Of a stretch of 12,470 nucleotides of DNA, positions 6,590 to 12,470 are shown in pieces; position 1 is the stretch's first letter; each line of letters starts with the position of its first letter. The notes under the pieces are model-generated. The model did no database searches. It was not told the origin of the DNA and worked only from the letters and a program-made list of their open reading frames with translations. Location of the stretch: the NCBI GenBank assembly GCA_014379925.1, contig JACMKY010000648.1, forward strand, positions 1 to 12,470, in the 5' to 3' direction. The translations under genes and the position numbers were made by a program. The stretch is from Cytophagales bacterium (GTDB lineage: Bacteria > Bacteroidota > Bacteroidia > Cytophagales > ES-bin-26).

Positions 6590-9500
6590 TCAACAAATGG
6601 GGAGGGAAATGGTGAAAGTGGTTCCCCTCCCGGGTTCGCTCTCCACGGACACGCTCCCTTGGTGCTCCCGGATGATGCCGTAACTGATGGAAAGTCCCAG
6701 CCCCGTGCCCTTTCCAATTTCTTTGGTGGTGAAGAAAGGCTCGAAGATGCGTTTTCTTACTTCCTCGGTCATCCCCTTCCCGTCGTCTCCAATGGCAATG
6801 CACACCCGGTCGTGGCGCATGAAAGTCCGGATGCGGATTTCTCCCCGGTCCGGAATGGCTTGGTAGGCATTGGCAATGATGTTCATGAAAACCTGGTTGA
6901 GTTTGCCCGCGTACCCCATTACCTGGCGCACCTCCCCCAATTCCTTCACCAGCCTGATTCGGTCTTTGAGTTCACTTCCCAGCACCAGGATGGTTGATTC
7001 AATGCTTTGGTTGATGTCCACGGGTTTTTTTTCATTCTCGTCCGGGCGCGAAAAATTACGCAAGCCCTTCACTATCTCTGCCGTACGACGGGAACCTTCT
7101 TCAATACCCGCCAGCAGTTGATGAATTTCGTCCACCAGGAGGCGGTAGTCCAGTTCGTTCTTCAGCACGGCAACTTCGGCAAACGTATCCTGCAAGGCCG
7201 CCTTTTCCACGATGTGGTCGTACCGGGCCAGCAGGGACAGGAGGTCGGCGATGTTGCGCTGGAGGGGCGCTACGTTGGCACTCACGAAGTTGATGGGATT
7301 GTTGATTTCGTGGGCCACCCCGGCGGTCAGCAAACCCAGGGAGGCCATCTTCTCCGCCTCCATCAACTGGCCTTGGGTGGTTCGCAGGTGGTCGAGGGTG
7401 GCTTCCAGCGCTTCCTTTTGCCGGGACACTTCCTCGGTTCGCTCCCGCACCTTCCGCATCAGCACGCGCTCATTGCGCTGCATTTCCCGCGTCCGGTACC
7501 GGACGTAAGCGGCCACGGCAAACCCGAAAGCGACGGCACCGAGCCCGTAGAACCAGGGACGTCGGTAGTAAGGGGGCGTGATGATGATTTCCACCGCCAC
7601 GCCCCGTTCGTTCCAAACCCCGTCGCTGTTGGCCGCCTTGACCCGAAAGGTGTAGTGGCCCGGATCCAGGTTGGTGTAGGTGGCGTTCCGCTTCTGCTTC
7701 ACGTAGTTCCAATCGTCGAAGCCTTCCATCCGGTAAGCGTATTCGTTCCGTTCACTGTGGATGAAGTTAAGGGCGGCAAATTCAAAGTACAACACGTTCT
7801 GCCAGTGACTCAGCTCAATCCGGTGGGTCTCGCTGATGGGTTGCGTCAAAGGCGTCCCGCCTCCGCGGTCGATGGCAACCGGGTTAAAGAACAATTGAAA
7901 ATCAGTGAGCACGACGGGCGGCGCGTAGGAGTTGCCCCTGACGGAGTCCGGGTAAAAAAAAACCAATCCTTCGGAGCAGCCAAAAAATAACTGGCCCGAC
8001 GCCCCTTGGTGGCAGGCCCCGATATTGAAGGCGTTGCAGGGCAAGCCACCTTCAACGTTGTACGGAGTAAAGCCCAACCGCGACGGGTTCTCCCGCCGCT
8101 TGGTCCGGCAAAGACCTTTGTTGGTGCTCAGCCACAGGTCCCCTTCCTGATCCTCGAGAATGCCGTACACCACGTTGTCGGGAAGGCCGTCCTGGAGGGT
8201 GTAGGCCGTAAAAGAGTTGCGTCCGGGATCCAAACGGCAAAGCCCGGCGTCGGTGCCCAGCCACAGATACCCTTGTTGGTCCTCCCGGATGCAGTACACG
8301 GTGTTGTTGGGCAAGCTGCGGGCGTTGTTCTTCTGGTTCTGGTAGCGGGTGAAGCGGCGGGTGGCGGGATCGAAACGGTTCAATCCTCCGTTGGTACCCA
8401 CCCAAACGGTTCCCTGGCGGTCCTGGAACAGGCAGAGCACTTCGTTGTTGCTGAGGGAGGTACTTACCCGGGGCCGGTGGGTGTAGGCGCCAACAACCCG
8501 GTGCTGGGTGTTCATTACGTTCAGTCCGCCGTTGGTGCCGATCCAGAGGTTGCCGTTCCGGTCTTCCAACAGGCTCAGCACGTAGTTGCTCAGCAAGCGC
8601 CGGGGTTCGGGCGATTGCGCGTCGAACCGTCCGAAATCGCGGCGGGACTGGACCGACATCCGGTTTAATCCGCCGCCGGCCGTCCCCACCCAGAGATTCC
8701 CGCGCCGGTCCTTGAGTAGCGCGTAAACGGAGTTGTTACCCAGACTACCGGGATTGGCCGGGTCGTGAACGAAGTTGACAAACTGGCCCGTACGGGCATT
8801 GTACCGACTCAACCCGTTGTCGGTGCCCAGCCAGAGCAAATCTTTCCGCTCTTCGTACACGGCGTAGACTTCGTCGCCCGGCAGGGTATTTTCCTGGTTT
8901 TTTGCCCGCTGCATTTTCCCGAACCGAACCTGCCTCAGGTTCGCTTTATCCACGCCGGAGCCGTAGGTACCCATCCAAAGCAATCCGGAACGATCCACGC
9001 ACAGCGAAAGCACGACGTCGTTGCCCAAGCTTTCCGGTTCGTCGGGTGCGTGAAGAAAAGGGGTAACGGCGTTGGTGGCTTGGTTGAGGCGGACCAGGCC
9101 CGAACCAAACGTGCCGATCCAGAGGTTGCCCCGGCCGTCGTCAGCCAAACTGTAGATCTCGTCGAGCGACAGTGGCGCGGGCGTTGAATCGCTTCCAGCG
9201 GGATTTCGGAAGGTGTGCGTTTGCGGGTCAAACGCGTTCAACCCTGCGTTGGTGCCTACGTAGAGCGTGCCGTTCCGACCCTCCAGCAGGCAACGCACTT
9301 CGTGGTTGCTCAAACTGCCGGGCTGGTCGGCTCGGTGCTTGAACACATCCGCGGGTTGACGGTTCCGGTCCAGGCGCACCAATCCGTTCTCCGTACCCAC
9401 CCACAGAAAACCCGCCCGGTCTTCCAGCAGGGCCGTAACGGCTCCGCTCCCGCGGTCTTCGTCCGCCCGGGGAAGTTCCTGCGTTTCGAACCCGCCCGTT

Positions 9501-10009
9501 TGGGCGTTGAAAAATTGCAAACCGCGGCGGGTTCCCACCCAAACGCGTCCGACCCGGTCCTGCGTGAGCGTCAACACCGTGTTGTCGGCCAGCGAACCCG
9601 GATCGCCGAGTGGACCGGTCCGTTGGGTGAATGATTCGAACGTGTCGGTTCGGCGGTTGTATCGGCTCAACCCCCCGTTGACAGTACCCACCCAGATGAA
9701 CCCCGCGCGGTCTTCCAGCAGGCACTGGATGTTGTCGCCGGAGATACCCGACGGGTTGGATTCAGCGTGAAGGTAGGTGGTAAAATTGTACCCGTCGTAT
9801 TTATTCAGTCCCGCCTGCGTTCCCATCCACAGAAACCCCTGGCTGTCCTGCAAAAGGCAGTTAACTACGCTCTGCGAAAGTCCCTGCGCCGTGGAGAGGT
9901 GCTCGAACTTAGGCCAGGTGTCCTGCGCCGGACTCACCGTGCGCACGGCAAGCAATACCAGCCCGGATAAACCGACGTTGAGCACCGCGTATTTGACCAG
10001 CATCGTCAT
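6590..10009 (-). CDS. double-propeller sensor histidine kinase (reg_prop, Y_Y_Y, HisKA, HATPase_c)
   Basis: A transmembrane sensor kinase; the large periplasmic part should sense a signal and the cytosolic part autophosphorylate. Numbering is from the ATG at 10009 (1139 aa). Residues 1-29 form a signal peptide ending SPAQ. Residues 45-690 hold 14 two-component-regulator propeller blades with LW(V/I/L/M)GT..GL motifs spaced 45-51 residues, enough for two seven-bladed propellers. Then come a Y_Y_Y domain (about 738-811), a TM helix (about 818-835) and a coiled coil (841-890). The H-box has AHEINNP with phospho-acceptor H900, the N-box N1043/N1047, G1 DDGKGM (1075-1080), the F-box FEPFFTT and G2 GKGTGLGL. 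No receiver or HTH domain follows, so its response regulator must act in trans. The frame is also open to a GTG at 10144, but those 45 extra residues are polar and would bury the signal peptide. It is the last gene after the receptor and YfiR genes. The specific ligand is unknown. Confidence 0.92.
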   Translation of the reverse strand: MTMLVKYAVLNVGLSGLVLLAVRTVSPAQDTWPKFEHLSTAQGLSQSVVNCLLQDSQGFLWMGTQAGLNKYDGYNFTTYLHAESNPSGISGDNIQCLLEDRAGFIWVGTVNGGLSRYNRRTDTFESFTQRTGPLGDPGSLADNTVLTLTQDRVGRVWVGTRRGLQFFNAQTGGFETQELPRADEDRGSGAVTALLEDRAGFLWVGTENGLVRLDRNRQPADVFKHRADQPGSLSNHEVRCLLEGRNGTLYVGTNAGLNAFDPQTHTFRNPAGSDSTPAPLSLDEIYSLADDGRGNLWIGTFGSGLVRLNQATNAVTPFLHAPDEPESLGNDVVLSLCVDRSGLLWMGTYGSGVDKANLRQVRFGKMQRAKNQENTLPGDEVYAVYEERKDLLWLGTDNGLSRYNARTGQFVNFVHDPANPGSLGNNSVYALLKDRRGNLWVGTAGGGLNRMSVQSRRDFGRFDAQSPEPRRLLSNYVLSLLEDRNGNLWIGTNGGLNVMNTQHRVVGAYTHRPRVSTSLSNNEVLCLFQDRQGTVWVGTNGGLNRFDPATRRFTRYQNQKNNARSLPNNTVYCIREDQQGYLWLGTDAGLCRLDPGRNSFTAYTLQDGLPDNVVYGILEDQEGDLWLSTNKGLCRTKRRENPSRLGFTPYNVEGGLPCNAFNIGACHQGASGQLFFGCSEGLVFFYPDSVRGNSYAPPVVLTDFQLFFNPVAIDRGGGTPLTQPISETHRIELSHWQNVLYFEFAALNFIHSERNEYAYRMEGFDDWNYVKQKRNATYTNLDPGHYTFRVKAANSDGVWNERGVAVEIIITPPYYRRPWFYGLGAVAFGFAVAAYVRYRTREMQRNERVLMRKVRERTEEVSRQKEALEATLDHLRTTQGQLMEAEKMASLGLLTAGVAHEINNPINFVSANVAPLQRNIADLLSLLARYDHIVEKAALQDTFAEVAVLKNELDYRLLVDEIHQLLAGIEEGSRRTAEIVKGLRNFSRPDENEKKPVDINQSIESTILVLGSELKDRIRLVKELGEVRQVMGYAGKLNQVFMNIIANAYQAIPDRGEIRIRTFMRHDRVCIAIGDDGKGMTEEVRKRIFEPFFTTKEIGKGTGLGLSISYGIIREHQGSVSVESEPGRGTTFTISLPIC
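7925..9877 (-). repeat. 14 tandem propeller-blade repeats within the kinase gene
   Basis: The protein repeat is about 45-51 residues (135-153 bp) long. Each copy carries a pattern close to LxxNxVxxLLxDRxGxLWVGT.xGLxR. The motif aromatic falls at residues 61, 106, 157, 203, 250 (Tyr), 297, 345, 393, 440, 489, 536, 583, 626 and 675 (Phe), in ATG numbering. The last two copies are degenerate: LWLST in blade 13 and LFFGC in blade 14. DNA copies are diverged, so this is old duplication under protein selection and not a recent expansion. Confidence 0.85.
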
Positions 10010-10191
10010 CCGGTTTGGCGTTCCGGGCTTGACGTTTTCAATACGGAAATTAATCACTCTACCCCGGTTTTTCTCTTTCACAGCCAACTCATTAAATTGG
10101 GCCTGATCGGCAACGCATCCACAACTTCCTATTCCATAATTCACAACCCAATCCGCAATCTGTAGCCCTACGAAGCGCAGCCCATAACCTC
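10010..10191 (-). other. gap between yfiR-like gene and kinase start
   Basis: This 182-bp stretch lies between the YfiR stop and the preferred kinase ATG. It is less GC-rich than the flanking genes. I see no strong hairpin and no convincing -33/-7 promoter on the minus strand, so the kinase is probably co-transcribed with the upstream genes. Positions 10010-10144 are also an open in-frame extension of the kinase from a GTG; its composition (NYGIGSCGCVADQAQF and following) does not look like the start of a secreted protein. Confidence 0.45.
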
Positions 10192-10743
10192 CTATCCCAC
10201 CGCGAATCCGATTTTCAGCAGTTCGGGCGGGATGCGGAGGCCGTGGTTTTTGAGTTCATTGGGGTTGATCTCGAACCGCAGCGTGTTGTTTTCCAGGATG
10301 ATGAAATTGATGCAAGCGCCTTTCCGGGCCAATCCTTCCCGTTCGGCCACTACCAGCGTTGGCTTGCTGTTCACCCGAGCGGCGATGTCCTTCAATTCCC
10401 GGCTCTTGGAAGCCGCCACGTAAAGAAGATGCACCCGCCCGATTTCTTCCGTCGAATTGATTTGTCGTACGACAATGCGCTGCCCCCCACCCGCTTTTTT
10501 GAGCGAGGCCATCTTTTCCAGTTCCCCCAACACGGGCGAATTGCCGTATACCCCAATCACGAAATCGCCCTGGACACTGGACTCCGGCCAGGAAATGTAC
10601 TTGGCAAACTTGTAGATGAACAATGACTGGGATTGGTAGTCGATGTCCTGGGCCGACGACGGGTAGAGCAGGCCCAGCCAGGTGAGCATTCCCAGGAGGG
10701 CCGCGCGTCCCGCGCGCCGGTAGGTCTGCGCTCGGCAACTCAT
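10192..10743 (-). CDS. YfiR/HmsC family (DUF4154) secreted protein
   Basis: A 183-aa secreted protein. A basic n-region (R4, R9, R10, R13), a hydrophobic core (AALLGMLTWLGLLYP) and SSAQ at 29-32 form a signal peptide, probably cut before D33. The mature part matches the YfiR family (PF13689): an opening stretch with FIYKFAKYISWP (42-53), a central FVIGVYGNSPV (61-71), a VHLLYVAASKS stretch (104-114) and the closing signature INFIILENNTLRFEINPNE with LRIPPELLKIG. In Pseudomonas, YfiR is a periplasmic repressor of the diguanylate cyclase YfiN; here no cyclase is nearby, and the likely partner is the adjoining kinase. The mature protein has one cysteine (C144), so it cannot form the internal disulfides of the Pseudomonas protein. 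The ATG overlaps the receptor stop by ATGA, which indicates translational coupling. Confidence 0.9.
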   Translation of the reverse strand: MSCRAQTYRRAGRAALLGMLTWLGLLYPSSAQDIDYQSQSLFIYKFAKYISWPESSVQGDFVIGVYGNSPVLGELEKMASLKKAGGGQRIVVRQINSTEEIGRVHLLYVAASKSRELKDIAARVNSKPTLVVAEREGLARKGACINFIILENNTLRFEINPNELKNHGLRIPPELLKIGFAVG

Positions 10744-12470
10744 TCCCGACTCGTTGCTTTGGCTTTGCGGTTTGAAAAGGGAAAGTCGTAGGCCACCTTC
10801 AGCACAAATTCCCGCGAAGGGCCCGGCAAGGGAGCGTTGATCCCGAAGTACGGCTGCAAGAAATCGAAACGGGCGTTGAACAGGTTGTACATCCCCATTC
10901 CTACCTGCAAGCCTTTCAGGAGCGTTTCGTGGCGGACAAAGGCGTTGAACAGGGCAGAGGGCAGTTTGCGCACCAGTTGCCCGTCCACGTCCTTCGGGCC
11001 CGGTCCGGTAAACCGAACGTCGTAACCGTAGCGCGATCCGTAGAAAGTGGCCGTGACGTTGGCTGAAAAACCCCGGCGGAGGTAATACGTGCCGTTGAGA
11101 TTGACCTTGTGATTGGCAAAGCCGAGTACCTGACGGGAATTTACTTCCTGCCGTAATTCGGGCATCCGGTCGAAGGTACTGACCGAGTAGGCCGTGATGC
11201 GGGGCTTGGCCCCTACCGAGTAGAAAGAATAATTCAGGTTGAGCGATCCCCAGGTATCCTTGAGCCGGAAGTCCAGCTCCAGGCCCCGCGTGCCCGTGCG
11301 GTTGAAGTTCTGGTACACCGGAATGCCCGCTTCGGCCCCGAATTTTTGGCGGATCAGCTCATCCTGGTAGAAGGAGTACACAATGGGCTGGCGGATGGTG
11401 ATGTCGTAGACGTTGGCCGTCACGAACGCCTTGCTGCTCAATTGGTAACCCACCTCGGTTTCGAACACCCGCGTGCGTTCCGGCCGGATGCGCTGGTCGA
11501 GAAAAATCTGGCTCGTATCGGCGTTGAAAGTGTAGGTGCCGTTGAAGGCGCGGGCCACGTTGCCGACCGAAGGCGCCCGGAACGCGCCGCTCAGCAGGAA
11601 CTTGAAGTGGAAACGGGTGTACTTCTTGGTCAGGCCCAGCCGGGGCACGAAGGCCCCGCCAAACGAAGAGTTGTAGTCGTAGCGTACCCCTGCCGTGACG
11701 TTGAGAAAAGGAAGGTTGAAGATGCCCTGCCCGAAGGCAGCCACGTTAACGTAGGAAACGTCCTGGCTGCCAACCACCAACCGGCCCGTGGTGTTGGCTT
11801 GGGCCTGGTCCTTGAACACCTCCGCGCCCCCGATGAAGTTCGTCCGGTGCGTGGCGTCGTAGTTGGCGGTCAGGTTGAGGCGGGCGCGGTAGATTCGGTT
11901 CTTCAGGTTCTCGAGCAGGTCGTCTTCCGAAATGCCCCGCGTGGACGGGTACTGCCAGATCGTATTGAGCCGCGGGGTGATGGTGAGCCGGTCGTTGACC
12001 TTGAACTGGTAGCTCAACTCGGTGTAGTTGTTTTGCAATCCGTACTTGATGTTCCGCCGCCGGTTGCCGTCAATGCTGGTGACGTCAGTTACTTCGTAGA
12101 AATCGCCGATGCTGCGCAGGCTGAATTTTTTGTACGTGAAAGAAAAGTTGGAATAGGAAGGATTGATGGCGGAGTTGCCCGCCAGCGAGGAATAAGCGCC
12201 CACGCCGTAAAGGTTGAACAACGAGTCATTCCGGTAAAAGCCGTACGCCGACCGGTCGCTGCGTTGCCCGCGGCCTTCGAACATGGAAAAGCTGATCGTC
12301 TTGCTCTTCCAGCGGGTTCCCGCGTACAAATAAAAATTCTGCCGCCCGTAGGTGCCGCGCATTTGTCCCAGCGTGCCACCGACGGAAATGCCCCGCAGCT
12401 CCCGCGCTCCCTTGGTGACGATGTTGATCACGCCGAACTCGGCGAAGCCGCCGTAGGTGGCCGAGCCCGG
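10740..12470 (-). CDS. TonB-dependent outer-membrane receptor, 5'-truncated (C-terminal 576 residues)
   Basis: The frame is open to the window edge, so the gene continues beyond 12470; the GTG at 12431 is an internal codon. The visible part begins PGSATYGGFAEFGVINIVTK, the classic end of a plug domain (PGSAxYGG...GVINIxT). The rest is a long beta-barrel of alternating strands and loops rich in aromatic, Asn, Arg and Gly residues. It ends in strand EFVLKVAYDFPF with an 11-residue basic tail (SNRKAKATSRE). In the family, such receptors bind a ligand outside and import it with energy from TonB-ExbB-ExbD. The TonB box, most of the plug and any N-terminal domain are outside the window. No SusD partner follows, so this is not a SusCD glycan pair in this direction; the substrate cannot be named. 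The stop overlaps the YfiR start, and the gene is first of the three seen in this operon. Confidence 0.92.
   Translation of the reverse strand, partial: PGSATYGGFAEFGVINIVTKGARELRGISVGGTLGQMRGTYGRQNFYLYAGTRWKSKTISFSMFEGRGQRSDRSAYGFYRNDSLFNLYGVGAYSSLAGNSAINPSYSNFSFTYKKFSLRSIGDFYEVTDVTSIDGNRRRNIKYGLQNNYTELSYQFKVNDRLTITPRLNTIWQYPSTRGISEDDLLENLKNRIYRARLNLTANYDATHRTNFIGGAEVFKDQAQANTTGRLVVGSQDVSYVNVAAFGQGIFNLPFLNVTAGVRYDYNSSFGGAFVPRLGLTKKYTRFHFKFLLSGAFRAPSVGNVARAFNGTYTFNADTSQIFLDQRIRPERTRVFETEVGYQLSSKAFVTANVYDITIRQPIVYSFYQDELIRQKFGAEAGIPVYQNFNRTGTRGLELDFRLKDTWGSLNLNYSFYSVGAKPRITAYSVSTFDRMPELRQEVNSRQVLGFANHKVNLNGTYYLRRGFSANVTATFYGSRYGYDVRFTGPGPKDVDGQLVRKLPSALFNAFVRHETLLKGLQVGMGMYNLFNARFDFLQPYFGINAPLPGPSREFVLKVAYDFPFSNRKAKATSRE

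Noticed and set aside
7007..7990. 327-codon open frame on the plus strand across the kinase gene
   Set aside because: Antisense to the HisKA, TM and Y_Y_Y coding region, with low-complexity Val/Gly/Pro/His-rich composition; a shadow of the real gene.
8006..8668. Repetitive plus-strand frame with recurring VGAQPQ/VGTHP motifs
   Set aside because: The repeats are the antisense reading of the propeller LWVGT blades, not a separate repeat protein.
12429..12431. GTG as the start of the TonB-dependent receptor
   Set aside because: The frame continues upstream to the window edge with a typical plug-domain end (PGSATYGGFAEFG), so the true start is outside.

Overview
The window looks like a chromosomal segment of a GC-rich member of the Bacteroidota, probably Cytophagales (Spirosoma-like). 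That placement is inferred from protein style: a TamB of Bacteroidota type, a BirA without a DNA-binding domain, an FtsH with an N-terminal Lys/Pro-rich stretch, and a giant double-propeller sensor kinase. Shine-Dalgarno sequences are largely absent, and one promoter candidate resembles the Bacteroidota -33/-7 type. There are no rRNA or tRNA genes, insertion sequences, CRISPR arrays or prophage genes that I can see.

Left part (1-6200, housekeeping). A 5'-truncated tamB (+) runs in from the left edge and converges on birA (-) with a 23-bp gap. birA diverges from rsfS (+), and rsfS is followed 128 bp later by ftsH (+). These genes serve outer-membrane biogenesis (TamB), biotinylation of carboxylases (BirA), ribosome silencing (RsfS) and membrane protein quality control (FtsH). 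A 12-bp palindrome lies between rsfS and ftsH.

Middle (6201-6589). This 389-bp stretch holds a perfect 12-bp-stem terminator-like hairpin after ftsH, an 11-bp direct repeat with a 24-bp period, and a possible 47-aa small ORF (+) of unknown function.

Right part (6590-12470, minus strand). An apparent operon is read right to left. It begins with a TonB-dependent receptor whose 5' end lies outside the window. Next comes a secreted YfiR/DUF4154 protein whose ATG overlaps the receptor stop (ATGA). Last is a large sensor histidine kinase with a signal peptide, 14 propeller blades (two predicted seven-bladed propellers), a Y_Y_Y domain, one transmembrane helix and a HisKA/HATPase core. There is no receiver or DNA-binding domain. 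The layout suggests a signalling line from the outer membrane through the periplasm to the cytoplasm. The ligand and the partner response regulator are not in the window. This operon is the most interesting part; the rest is ordinary core genome.
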